Of a DNA stretch of 64,000 bases, positions 1 through 8,656 are shown in pieces; position 1 is the first letter of the stretch; every line of letters begins with the position of its first letter. Under the pieces are notes generated by a model. It was not told the origin of the DNA, made no database searches, and saw only the letters and a program-made list of their open reading frames with translations. Both the position numbers and the translations under genes were made by a program. Source of the stretch: Nemorincola sp044225795 (lineage in GTDB: Bacteria; Bacteroidota; Bacteroidia; Chitinophagales; Chitinophagaceae); contig JBGAIF010000010.1 in assembly GCA_044225795.1 (NCBI GenBank), positions 43,611 to 107,610 of the forward strand, in the 5' to 3' direction.

Positions 1-1
1 G

Positions 2-1279
2 GGCGAAGGCCGTATCAATGAGATCAACGTAGCGACCACTGTTAAGGAGATTCGTCGTGCGCTGGTAGATGCGGATGTGAACTACAAGATAGCCAAGGAG
101 TTTACCGACAAGGTGCGTGAGAAGGCTGTAGGGGAGAAGGTGCTTACTTCCATCAGTCCCGGACAACTGATGGTAAAGATAGTGAAGGACGAGCTGGCCG
201 AGCTGATGGGCGGCCGTGAAGAAGAACTAAGCCTTACAGGCAAACCAACGGTGATACTGATAGCCGGCCTGCAGGGTTCCGGTAAGACTACGTTCAGCGG
301 CAAGCTCGCCAACTTTCTGAAGAGCAAGAAGGGGCGCAACCCGTTGCTGGTAGCTGCGGACATTTACCGCCCGGCGGCTATGGAGCAGTTGCGTGTGCTC
401 GGTGAGCAGATCAAAGTTCCGGTTTACATAGAGCAGGAGAATAAGAATGCCGTAAGCATAGCACAGAACGCGATAGCGCAGGCTAAGCGTGATGGCAATG
501 CCGTAGTGATCATAGATACTGCGGGCCGCCTGGCCATAGATGAGGCAATGATGAAGGAGGTGGCCGATATAAAGGCTGCCGTGAACCCGAACGAGATACT
601 GTTTGTAGTTGACTCCATGACGGGCCAGGATGCGGTGAATACTGCCAAGGCATTCAACGACCGTCTCGACTTTACCGGTGTGGTACTCACCAAGCTGGAT
701 GGTGATACACGTGGTGGTGCCGCGCTATCTATCAAATATACGGTAGATAAGCCCATCAAGTTTGTGAGCATGGGCGAGAAGCTGGATGCGCTGGATGTGT
801 TCTACCCTGAGCGTATGGCACAGCGAATCCTGGGCATGGGTGATATCACTACGCTCGTGGAGCGCGCCCAGGCACAGTTCGACGAAGCGCAGGCAAAGAA
901 GCTGGAGAAGAAGATACGCGCCAACAAATTCGATTTCGAAGACTTTAAAGAACAATTAGGCCAGATCAAGAAGATGGGTAACATCAAAGATCTCCTCGCC
1001 ATGATCCCCGGTGTAGGCAAGGCCATAAAGGACATAGATATCTCCGACGATGCATTCAAGGGCATCGAGGCTATCATCAATTCCATGACACCGTTTGAAC
1101 GCGCCAATCCTGAGGTCATAGACGGCAGCCGCCGTAAGCGTATCGCCAGGGGGTGTGGCAAGGACATCAACGAGGTAAATGCCTTCATGAAGCAGTTCGA
1201 CCAGATGAAGCAGATGATGGGCCAGATGAACAAGATGCGCGGCCCTGGTATGCCGGGCATGATGCCGGGTAGGAGGTAG
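2..1279 (+). CDS. ffh: Signal recognition particle protein Ffh (5' end missing)
   Basis: GTPase of the signal recognition particle, which binds signal sequences emerging from the ribosome and delivers nascent chains to the membrane. The open frame runs into the left edge of the window with no start, so only the last 425 residues are present; an internal GTG at 77 is not the start because the conserved N-domain (GRINEINVATTVKEIRRAL) is already readable upstream of it. Visible GTPase motifs are GLQGSGKTT (P-loop), DTAGR and TKLDGDTRGGA. The M domain follows, with the RNA-binding stretch ending SRRKRIARGCG and a Met-rich tail (QMKQMMGQMNKM, then PGMPGMMPGRR). It is convergent with the next gene. 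Identification is certain from motifs and domain order. Confidence 0.97.
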   Translation, partial: GEGRINEINVATTVKEIRRALVDADVNYKIAKEFTDKVREKAVGEKVLTSISPGQLMVKIVKDELAELMGGREEELSLTGKPTVILIAGLQGSGKTTFSGKLANFLKSKKGRNPLLVAADIYRPAAMEQLRVLGEQIKVPVYIEQENKNAVSIAQNAIAQAKRDGNAVVIIDTAGRLAIDEAMMKEVADIKAAVNPNEILFVVDSMTGQDAVNTAKAFNDRLDFTGVVLTKLDGDTRGGAALSIKYTVDKPIKFVSMGEKLDALDVFYPERMAQRILGMGDITTLVERAQAQFDEAQAKKLEKKIRANKFDFEDFKEQLGQIKKMGNIKDLLAMIPGVGKAIKDIDISDDAFKGIEAIINSMTPFERANPEVIDGSRRKRIARGCGKDINEVNAFMKQFDQMKQMMGQMNKMRGPGMPGMMPGRR

Positions 1280-1310
1280 TTGTTGGGAGGGATTCGTTTA
1301 AAGGAGTAGG

Positions 1311-2285
1311 TTATACAATTCCTTTTATCACCAACAGGGAGATACTTCCTATCAATATCCACAGCAGTACACCTTGCAGTATAGGGCGCCAGCCTACTTT
1401 CTTTATGGTAGTAAGCGACAGTCCCGAGCCAATGAGGAAGAGCGTGATCACTAATCCTTTTTTGCCAAATAGGTAAGCCCACTGGAATAGGGTATTATCG
1501 CCCAGCTTAGTGTTCAATGCCGGTATATGCAGCGGAAGGTAAGTAGATACCAGTATGGCCAGTATGAAGTAGAAGATGAAATAGGGGATCTTGATCTTTC
1601 CTGTGCTCTTCTGAAAGTAGGCCGTAGCCAGCGATACAGGAATGATCCACAGCGCACGCTCCAGCTTGATGGTAGTTGCTACCTGTAATGCGTCCGGGCT
1701 CCACTTGCTCGCAGCGCCTACTACTGAACTCGTATCATGTATAGCTATGGCGCACCATGTACCGAATTGCTGGTCTGTAAAGCCGATGAGATGACCGAGT
1801 GTCGGGAATATGAACAGGGCCACAGAGTTGAGTATGAATATAGTACCCAGCGATACGCTGATCTGTTCATCACTGGCCTTGATGATAGGCGCTACTGCGG
1901 CAATGGCGCTGCCTCCGCATATGGCGGTACCATTAGAAATGAGCGCCGAGGTATTCCTGTCTATCTTCAGTTGCTTACCTATGAAGTAGCCTGCGCCAAG
2001 TGTCACAGCAATGGTACCCAGCGTGAACAGGAACCCTTCTTTGCCGGCTTGCATGGCATGTTCAAAGTTCATGTTGAAGCCAAGACATACTACCGAAACC
2101 TGTAGCAGCAGGGTGGTAGCTTTCTTATTAAGGTGCAGGTATGGGTGACCGACAACAAGGGCAATGAGCAGCCCCGTAAGCAATGCTATCGGAGGATCTG
2201 TCTTAAAAACGATACAGGCTACTATGCAAAGAATGAAAATGACCTGCCTGGCGCCGTTGGGCAGGTTGAGCAATGTTGACTTCAT
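1311..2285 (-). CDS. YeiH/UPF0324 family putative sulfate exporter, membrane protein
   Basis: Polytopic inner-membrane protein of about 324 residues with roughly nine to ten hydrophobic helices. The family hallmarks NGTAICGGSAIAAVAP and AIHDTSSVVGAASKW are present; both are typical of the YeiH/UPF0324 (Cons_hypoth698) family, whose members are annotated as putative sulfate exporters on limited evidence. I place the start at 2285 (MKSTLLNLPNGARQ) because the 11 residues of the longer frame upstream are Cys/Arg-rich and unlike the family. It faces ffh tail to tail with only about 30 bp between them. The substrate is not readable from the sequence. Confidence 0.85.
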   Translation of the reverse strand: MKSTLLNLPNGARQVIFILCIVACIVFKTDPPIALLTGLLIALVVGHPYLHLNKKATTLLLQVSVVCLGFNMNFEHAMQAGKEGFLFTLGTIAVTLGAGYFIGKQLKIDRNTSALISNGTAICGGSAIAAVAPIIKASDEQISVSLGTIFILNSVALFIFPTLGHLIGFTDQQFGTWCAIAIHDTSSVVGAASKWSPDALQVATTIKLERALWIIPVSLATAYFQKSTGKIKIPYFIFYFILAILVSTYLPLHIPALNTKLGDNTLFQWAYLFGKKGLVITLFLIGSGLSLTTIKKVGWRPILQGVLLWILIGSISLLVIKGIV

Positions 2286-2388
2286 GTTATGGTTGCACCT
2301 CCGGGAAATGCAACGCAAAGATAATATTATGGATAGTATTTAATAGTAAACCCATTTAATAGCAATTCAACTACTTTTACACAAGCTT

Positions 2389-2967
2389 ATGCCCAATCTC
2401 TATATCATATCAGGTTGCAACGGAGCCGGGAAGACCACTGCCAGTTATACCATTCTGCCTGACATACTTGGGTGCAATGAGTTTGTGAACGCCGACAATA
2501 TTGCTTATGGCATCTCGCCATTCAATATGGAGGGAGTGGCAATAGAGGCAGGCAGGATCATGCTGCACCGTATAGAGGAGCTGTTGCAGGAGGGTGGTGA
2601 CTTTGCTATAGAGACCACATTGGCTACACGCAGTTATGTTCATTTGGTAAGGCGGGCCCAGCAGATAGGGTTTACGGTCAAGGTCATCTATATCTGGCTC
2701 GATTCACCGGAATTGGCCTTGCAGCGGGTCTCTGACAGGGTGCAGCGGGGCGGCCACAATATCCCGAAAGAAGTGGTGCTGCGCAGGTATTACAAGGGTT
2801 TAAGTAACCTTTTTTCGTTATTTATGCCTGTCTGCAACGCCTGGATACTGGCCGACAACTCTCATGATGGTTTAAGGATCATAGCTCATGGGGAGAAAGA
2901 TGATGATAATATCATAGAAAATACCGACCTTTGGGGTCTCATCAAAAAGCAAGTTCATGGCACATAG
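2389..2967 (+). CDS. Zeta-toxin-like P-loop kinase/ATPase (COG4185 type)
   Basis: A 192-residue P-loop NTPase. The Walker A motif is GCNGAGKTTAS at residues 9-19, followed by NADNIAYGISP and FAIETTLATR, which matches the layout of zeta-toxin and related small-molecule kinases where the Asp after NxD contacts substrate and ETTL forms the second strand. A lid-like basic region (RVSDRVQRGGHNIPKEVVLRRY) follows, again as in zeta proteins. A near-consensus -7 box, TACTTTTA, lies at 2372-2379, nine bases before the ATG. The stop overlaps the start of the next small gene by 11 bases, so the two are translationally coupled. Whether it is a toxin, a housekeeping nucleotide-sugar kinase or something else cannot be told from sequence. 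Confidence 0.75.
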   Translation: MPNLYIISGCNGAGKTTASYTILPDILGCNEFVNADNIAYGISPFNMEGVAIEAGRIMLHRIEELLQEGGDFAIETTLATRSYVHLVRRAQQIGFTVKVIYIWLDSPELALQRVSDRVQRGGHNIPKEVVLRRYYKGLSNLFSLFMPVCNAWILADNSHDGLRIIAHGEKDDDNIIENTDLWGLIKKQVHGT

Positions 2968-3142
2968 TCCGGAGAACGCTGAATTTTTTGCAAAAATCGA
3001 ATATGGCCTGAAACTGGCTATTCAAAGATTGTATGAGCAGAAAGCCGCTAACAATGAAATGGCGGTGGTGTCTGTAAATGGTGAGGTGAAGCGTATTCCC
3101 GCTAAAGAACTGCTGGAGCAGCAAAAGAAGAAGAAACAGTAA
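2957..3142 (+). CDS. Small 61-residue protein coupled to the zeta-like kinase
   Basis: I do not recognise this protein. It starts (ATG GCA CAT) inside the last codons of the zeta-like kinase and ends just before a strong terminator, so the two genes form a closed bicistronic unit. It is predicted mostly helical at the N-terminal half (PENAEFFAKIEYGLKLAIQR), then has a short beta-like segment (MAVVSVNGEVKRIPAKELL) and a very basic Gln/Lys tail (QQKKKKQ). No signal peptide or membrane segment is seen. Size, coupling and position would fit an antitoxin or accessory partner for the kinase, but the usual order in toxin-antitoxin pairs is antitoxin first, so this is only a hypothesis. Confidence 0.6.
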   Translation: MAHSPENAEFFAKIEYGLKLAIQRLYEQKAANNEMAVVSVNGEVKRIPAKELLEQQKKKKQ

Positions 3143-3159
3143 TTGACCTTTATTTATAA

Positions 3160-3195
3160 AAGAACACCTCCGGACATCCGGAGGTGTTCTTTTTC
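3160..3195. terminator. Bidirectional rho-independent terminator
   Basis: A perfect 15-bp inverted repeat (3160-3174 with 3177-3191; AAGAACACCTCCGGA arm) is followed by T-rich sequence on both strands. It closes the zeta-kinase pair on the plus strand and the NHL gene on the minus strand. Confidence 0.9.
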
Positions 3196-3207
3196 ATACA
3201 GGCAGTT

Positions 3208-5115
3208 TTATTCTATTATCAACTTGCCGGACATTTGCCTGGTAGGTGTTGTGGCGCTGATCACATAAACACCGGCAGGTACATTTAGGTTCATATTTAC
3301 CGGTTTATTGGCAGGAACTATCTGTTCGCTGATCTGTTTGCCCAACAGGTCCATTATCCGTATGCGCACTAAATCGTCATCCGGCATCGCAATATCAAGC
3401 GTGACAAGTCCATTCGAAGGATTAGGGAAGATATTGATGCCCTGTTTCGACGGTTGTATCATTTCAGCCATTGTATGGCAATCCAGATAAGAACGCACGG
3501 TAAAAGGGAAGATCGTCGATACAATGCCGCAGGAATAAACGACAGTATAAATAATAGTGTCTTTGCCCGGTATCAATCCCTTGGCGATCCCATGACTAGT
3601 TATGTAGGAGATGGTATAGCTGCTGGTACTCCAGATGCCGCCGCTTACTGTCTCAGAAAGAGTTACCGTATTCCCGGGGCAAACGCTGTCTATCCCGCTG
3701 ATGATGCCGGCATCGGGGTAGGGTGCTACGCTTACATTCACAGTTGTTGTGTCACTTGATTTGCCGTCACTGACAGCAACCCTGAACATATCACTTCCCA
3801 CGTATGAAGTATTGGGGGTATAGCTAAGTCCCGAAGGTGTGATAGTACTGCCCGTAGATACCGCCGTATAACCTGCTACAAGGCTGCCGTGTGCCGGCAA
3901 CGTCGTTATCGTCCAGGTTTCTGTTTGTCCGGCATCCATATCAGCAATGGCAAGTTGCGAGTTCGTCGGCACTGATCCATCCATGCAAACGTTTAGGGTC
4001 TGAAGGTGGCCGCCAATGAAATAAGGGTTATAATTTTCAGTCTTTTTAATGATACGGATACAATGGTTTTGCCTGTCGGCGATGTAGGTGTTGCCTGCGG
4101 CATCAAAACAGACATCAGTTGGTGAATTGATCTGCGCAGCAGTTGCCGGCCCGCCATCACCGCTATATCCACCTGTTCCGGTTCCTGCATAAGTGGTGAT
4201 GATGCCGGTAGCGTCTATTTTACGGACACGGTAGTCTCCGTCTTCACCAAAGAATACATTGCCGCTGCCATCTTCTTTTACTCCAACCGGGAAGAATATA
4301 GGCGTGGAAGTGGCAGGAACGCCATCCATCACATATCCTCCTACGCCATTGCCTGCTATGGTGGTGATGATACCGGCAGAGGTTACCTTCCTGATACGAT
4401 GGTTGGCATTATCGCTCAGGTATAAATTTCCTGCGGCATCCATTGCAAGCTGATTTGTATTGTGTATCTGTGCGGCAGTTGCGGGGCCTCCGTCACCTGC
4501 CGAGCCTGGTGTTCCGTTGCCGGCATAGGTAGAGATCATTCCCGAGGTATTGACCTTGCGTACGCGGTAGTTGAAGATGTCTCCGATATATACGTTACCT
4601 GCCGGATCGACCCAGACACCACCGGGGGTATTCAGTTTGGCGCTTGTAGCGGCTATGCCGTCTCCGTTAAAGCCGGCAACGCCTGTGCCTGCCACCGTTG
4701 ATATGATACCGGAAGGGCTTATCTTCCGAACAACATTATTCAGGCCCTCAGCCACATAAACATTACCGGACGCGTCCACCGCTATTGCCACCGGGTCATA
4801 CATCTTGGCGCTTGTAGCCGGCCCCCCGTCTCCGAAGTAACCACCAACACCGCCTATACCTCCGATAGTGGTTATGATACCTGCCGATACTTTTCGGACA
4901 CAATGGTTCTTTGAATCGGCTATATACAGATTGCCGCTGGCATCACAAATTATTGCCTGTGGGCTGTATAGTTTCGCTGAAGTTGCCGGCCCGCCGTCGC
5001 CGCTAAACCCCGACAAGGTACCTGTTCCGGCAAAAGTTGATATAGATTGTGCAGATACTGCACCGTAGGTCATGCAGCATATTGCTGCACATAACATTAC
5101 AGATAAGCTTTTCAT
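3208..5115 (-). CDS. Secreted NHL-repeat beta-propeller protein with T9SS sorting domain
   Basis: A 635-residue exported protein. Residues 1-22 are a signal peptide (MKSLSVMLCAAICCMTYGAVSA). Six repeats of about 56 residues follow, each built as GDGGPAT-A-x-L, DASGNLYIAD, N-x-R-V-R-K, GIITT-AG-GTG; this is an NHL-type six-bladed propeller. Then come an Ig/cadherin-like domain (about 370-465), a short bacterial Ig-like segment with the VCPGNTVTLS motif, and a type A Por sorting domain beginning at NIFPNPSNG and ending in GVYVISATT...KLIIE. The protein is therefore expected to cross the outer membrane by the type IX system and be anchored or released at the surface. Function of the propeller is unknown; ligand binding or adhesion is inferred. 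Confidence 0.88.
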   Translation of the reverse strand: MKSLSVMLCAAICCMTYGAVSAQSISTFAGTGTLSGFSGDGGPATSAKLYSPQAIICDASGNLYIADSKNHCVRKVSAGIITTIGGIGGVGGYFGDGGPATSAKMYDPVAIAVDASGNVYVAEGLNNVVRKISPSGIISTVAGTGVAGFNGDGIAATSAKLNTPGGVWVDPAGNVYIGDIFNYRVRKVNTSGMISTYAGNGTPGSAGDGGPATAAQIHNTNQLAMDAAGNLYLSDNANHRIRKVTSAGIITTIAGNGVGGYVMDGVPATSTPIFFPVGVKEDGSGNVFFGEDGDYRVRKIDATGIITTYAGTGTGGYSGDGGPATAAQINSPTDVCFDAAGNTYIADRQNHCIRIIKKTENYNPYFIGGHLQTLNVCMDGSVPTNSQLAIADMDAGQTETWTITTLPAHGSLVAGYTAVSTGSTITPSGLSYTPNTSYVGSDMFRVAVSDGKSSDTTTVNVSVAPYPDAGIISGIDSVCPGNTVTLSETVSGGIWSTSSYTISYITSHGIAKGLIPGKDTIIYTVVYSCGIVSTIFPFTVRSYLDCHTMAEMIQPSKQGINIFPNPSNGLVTLDIAMPDDDLVRIRIMDLLGKQISEQIVPANKPVNMNLNVPAGVYVISATTPTRQMSGKLIIE

Positions 5116-5220
5116 AGCAGTGAATAATTAACTAAAGTATCTAAAAAACGCGATACCACCAAATTCCACGTTTAGTAACATTCACGATTTAGCCCGGAAG
5201 CGGCTTTTTTGTTGCAAAAG

Positions 5221-8200
5221 TTAATCGCCTACTTCTTGTGTGTCCTGGTGCCATGGGAAAGACTCAGCGTTCTTTCCGATTTCCCAGTAAAACTTGTTGC
5301 GTTTTTTGTCAGTATTACCTACCTCGTTCATAGTTTCCGCATCATACAAGTGGCCGTTGACCATGGTATAATGCACACTCTCTGTGTAATAGATGCTTTC
5401 CAGTGGATTCTTGTCAAGCACTACCAGGTCTGCAAGCTTACCTGCCTGAAGTGAGCCGATGTAGCTGTCCAGCCCCAGTGTAATAGCCGGGTTGAGGGTG
5501 GCTGTTCGTAGCGCCTGCAACGGAGACATACCGCCCTGTGCCATCATCCATATCTCCCAGTGTGCGCCGAGGCCCTGCAACTGGCCATGTGCTCCCATAT
5601 TTACAATAACGCCGGAATCGGCAAGTTTTCTGGCACTTTGTGCCACCTGCAGGTATCCGTTCTCGTACTCTTCTTCTGGTGCCATTACACGGTGCCTGCT
5701 ACGGGTATCAATAACAGAACGGGGTGTAAAGCGCAACAAACGTTCCTTCTCCCACACGTTCGTATGTTGGTACCAGTAGTTCTCACCAAACAAGGATCCA
5801 TAAGAAACGATTAGGGTAGGGGTGTATGCCGTTTTGGAATTCTTCCAGAGTTGAATGAGGTCATTATAAACAGGAGCAACAGGTATATTATGTTCGATGG
5901 TGGTGTGTCCATCAAGGATCATGGACAGGTTGTGGAAGTAGAACGATCCACCTTCCGGAACCACTTCCATATGCAGCTCGCGAGCAGCTTCTATGATCAT
6001 TTGGCGTTGGTCGCGGCGGGGCTGATTGTAACTCTTGACGCTGAATGCACCGTAAGCCCGGCTGCGACGCAAGGCACTTCTGGCATCGTCCAGTGAATTG
6101 ATTACAGCCTTAAAGTCGCCGTCGGCTCCATATAAAATGGTGCCCGTAGAGAATACCCGCGGACCCACCATAAGGCCGGCCTTGATCATTTCACTTTGTG
6201 CAAACACCATCTCGCTGTTTGCGGAAGGGTCGTGCATGGTTGTGACACCATATGCGAGATTGGCATAGTACGGCCAGTGTTGTTCGGGCGTGATGCCATA
6301 GCGGAAATGGTTGCCATGTGCATGTTCATCGATGAGTCCGGGAATTATGGTCATTCCTTTACAGTCGATAAGTTTCATTGATGAACTAACTGTCACATCT
6401 TTTGATTTGCCCACTTCTTTGATGACATTGCCTTCAACGATGATCGTACCATCTTCTATCACTTCATCGCCCTTCATGGTGATGATGCGCGCATTTCTGA
6501 ATGCAATGGCACCTTTAGGTTTGTCTGTTTTTGCAGTTAGACCCACGTTCAGCGATTCTGCTTTGAAGGATGAATCAGGGGTATCGAAGCGATTTTCTAC
6601 ATTCACTGTGTAATATTCGCTGCCAAGAGTATAGTGCAGCTTCTTGCTGTCACCGCTCCAATGCAGGTTTATGCCGGCATCTTTGGATACTTTCCTTACA
6701 GGGAAGTCTGCCGTCTCCCTGTTGAGGTCGATTTCGCGGCCAGTGTGCGGGAAGGGAGACACATAAACCTGGTGCAGATCAACAAAGGCAACCCAGTCCC
6801 CATCGGGAGACACAGAGAACTGATTTGTGTATTTCCCTTTGAATAATACCTGTTCTTCTGTACCATCGCGCTTGCAGCGGCTGAAGGTCTTATCTAATGC
6901 GCCAAAGAGGTTGCCGCCGGACTGATAGTATATATAGTTGCCGTCATTGCTGAATTTAGGATACTCACCCTTGTCCGTAACAAATTCGGGGTTGCTGCCG
7001 TTGATAGTCATCAGGTAGATGCCCGGTTTAATAGTATAGGCATTGCCAAGTACATCATTACTCCCTTCTTTTGTAAATACCACCCATCGGCCATCAGGAG
7101 ATACTGAAGGAGTGCGGTATATGCCTTTTTTTGTTGTGATGCTCACGGGCTTGGCTCCGCCTTCCAATCCCACCTTGGCGATGCTGCCTGTGCCATTGTC
7201 TGTCCAGGTCACATACACCAGCGACCTGCCATCGGGTGTGAAAGTGGGTTCGAATTCGAGTGCTGCTGTAGTTGTTATCCGCTCCGGTTTTCCATCGGGC
7301 AATAGTTTCTTATAGAGGTGGCCGAGCGCATTGAACACAAGCCATCTGCCATCCGGGGATGTAACAGCGTGGCGTATCACGTTGACATTGAACTCATCAG
7401 GATTGATATTCTGTTTGAATCGTACAACATCCATCATGGTCTTACTTACGTTGCAGGTGAAAGGGATCTCCGTTGCTGAGTCAGTACGTGATACATCCAC
7501 TTTCATGATCTTGCCTTCAGCCCAGATAACAATGTACTTGTCGTCCGGTGTCCATGCGTAGCCGGGGTAGGAACCATATATGGTCCATGCTTCTTGTTGG
7601 TCCTTACTCAGTTTGCTATACACAGGCCATTCTTCACCTGTTTCTATATCCCGCAAAAACAGAACAGACTTGGTACGAACGCGTTTTACGAAGGCAAGGA
7701 GCTTTCCGTTGTGCGCGATCTGCGGCCTTACCGCACCACCAGGGCCCCCGGTAACCAGCTCACTGGTTCCTTTTTCGCGGTCGAAGCGTTTAATGACAAA
7801 TATCTGGTTGTTCGGATCTTTGTTATATTGGAATGCTCCTCCTGGATACATATCCTCGCTGTAGTATACGTAGCGACCATCGGGAGAGATACAAGGTTCA
7901 TTCAGATCTTGCTGATCATTTTTCTTGGGAGTCAGTTGAAGACCATTACCTCCATTAATATGATACATCCAAAGTTCTCCTGCGCCAAGAGAGCGGGTAG
8001 AAGTGAAATGCTTCCGGGCAATAACATATTTGCCATCGGGAGTAAATATCGGGTTATTGAGGAGGCGGAAATTTTCTTTGGTGAGTTGTTTGGCGTGTCC
8101 TCCATTTTTATTCATGATCCAGATATTATCTCCTGCACCGTCATCAGAAGTGAATAATACCTTAAGTCCATCGCTGCTGAAACGAGGCTGCACGTCTAAA

Positions 8201-8502
8201 GCAAGACCATAACGCAGCGTAGTAGCCTGGCCTCCGGTAATAGGCATGATGTAAATATCGCCCAACATGTCGAAAACAACCTCTTTGCCATCAGGAGAAA
8301 CATCCAGGTTCATCCATGTGCCTTCGTTCACCGTAAAGTTGACCTCCTTATGAGGCCCACCAGGGTTATTGACATCCCATTTCTTTTTTTCCTTTGACTC
8401 AACTTTGGCATCAGGCTTTGCATCTTCTTTTTTCTTCTTTGCCTCAGAAACTACAGGAACTACACAAAGCAGTATTACTGCCAGCAGGTTATTGACACGC
8501 AT
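5221..8502 (-). CDS. TolB-like propeller fused to amidohydrolase, exported
   Basis: A 1093-residue two-part protein with a signal peptide (MRVNNLLAVILLCVVPVVSEA) and a Lys/Asp/Glu-rich linker. Residues about 45-640 carry repeated PD40/TolB propeller motifs of the form SPDGKEVVF, SSDGLKVLFTSD, TPDGKYVIA, SPDGRWVVF. Residues about 665-1065 are an amidohydrolase: PGLIDEHAHG supplies the metal-binding HxH, VKSYNQP the candidate bridging Lys, then TTIEHN and NMGAHGQ, and the final LQAGKLADLVVLDKNP. Such fusions are common in Bacteroidota and are usually annotated as peptidase- or imidazolonepropionase-like; the substrate is unknown. A textbook promoter lies just upstream. It seems to be monocistronic. 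Confidence 0.85.
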   Translation of the reverse strand: MRVNNLLAVILLCVVPVVSEAKKKKEDAKPDAKVESKEKKKWDVNNPGGPHKEVNFTVNEGTWMNLDVSPDGKEVVFDMLGDIYIMPITGGQATTLRYGLALDVQPRFSSDGLKVLFTSDDGAGDNIWIMNKNGGHAKQLTKENFRLLNNPIFTPDGKYVIARKHFTSTRSLGAGELWMYHINGGNGLQLTPKKNDQQDLNEPCISPDGRYVYYSEDMYPGGAFQYNKDPNNQIFVIKRFDREKGTSELVTGGPGGAVRPQIAHNGKLLAFVKRVRTKSVLFLRDIETGEEWPVYSKLSKDQQEAWTIYGSYPGYAWTPDDKYIVIWAEGKIMKVDVSRTDSATEIPFTCNVSKTMMDVVRFKQNINPDEFNVNVIRHAVTSPDGRWLVFNALGHLYKKLLPDGKPERITTTAALEFEPTFTPDGRSLVYVTWTDNGTGSIAKVGLEGGAKPVSITTKKGIYRTPSVSPDGRWVVFTKEGSNDVLGNAYTIKPGIYLMTINGSNPEFVTDKGEYPKFSNDGNYIYYQSGGNLFGALDKTFSRCKRDGTEEQVLFKGKYTNQFSVSPDGDWVAFVDLHQVYVSPFPHTGREIDLNRETADFPVRKVSKDAGINLHWSGDSKKLHYTLGSEYYTVNVENRFDTPDSSFKAESLNVGLTAKTDKPKGAIAFRNARIITMKGDEVIEDGTIIVEGNVIKEVGKSKDVTVSSSMKLIDCKGMTIIPGLIDEHAHGNHFRYGITPEQHWPYYANLAYGVTTMHDPSANSEMVFAQSEMIKAGLMVGPRVFSTGTILYGADGDFKAVINSLDDARSALRRSRAYGAFSVKSYNQPRRDQRQMIIEAARELHMEVVPEGGSFYFHNLSMILDGHTTIEHNIPVAPVYNDLIQLWKNSKTAYTPTLIVSYGSLFGENYWYQHTNVWEKERLLRFTPRSVIDTRSRHRVMAPEEEYENGYLQVAQSARKLADSGVIVNMGAHGQLQGLGAHWEIWMMAQGGMSPLQALRTATLNPAITLGLDSYIGSLQAGKLADLVVLDKNPLESIYYTESVHYTMVNGHLYDAETMNEVGNTDKKRNKFYWEIGKNAESFPWHQDTQEVGD

Positions 8503-8527
8503 AATAAATAAATAATTAATAGAGGGA

Positions 8528-8560
8528 TAAAGATAAGTTTCAATCGGGAGAAATTGACAA
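8528..8560 (-). promoter_or_regulatory. Bacteroidota-type promoter for the amidohydrolase gene
   Basis: On the minus strand TTGTCA (8555-8560) is followed after exactly 19 bases by TATCTTTA (8528-8535), one mismatch from the TTG-N19-TAnnTTTG consensus. The start codon is 25 bases downstream. Confidence 0.6.
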
Positions 8561-8597
8561 ATAACGGGTGATTAACGAATTTGCAGCAAGCCGTTCA

Positions 8598-8630
8598 ACA
8601 AAAAGAAGAGCCCCGGATATACCGGGGCTC
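8598..8630 (-). terminator. Terminator of the giant T9SS repeat gene
   Basis: A 9-bp GC-rich stem (GAGCCCCGG, 8608-8616 with 8622-8630) is followed on the minus strand by TTCTTTTTGTTG. It lies 27 bases after the stop of the 2326-residue gene. Confidence 0.85.
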
Positions 8631-8656
8631 CATTAATTAATGTCCAGTAATACGGA

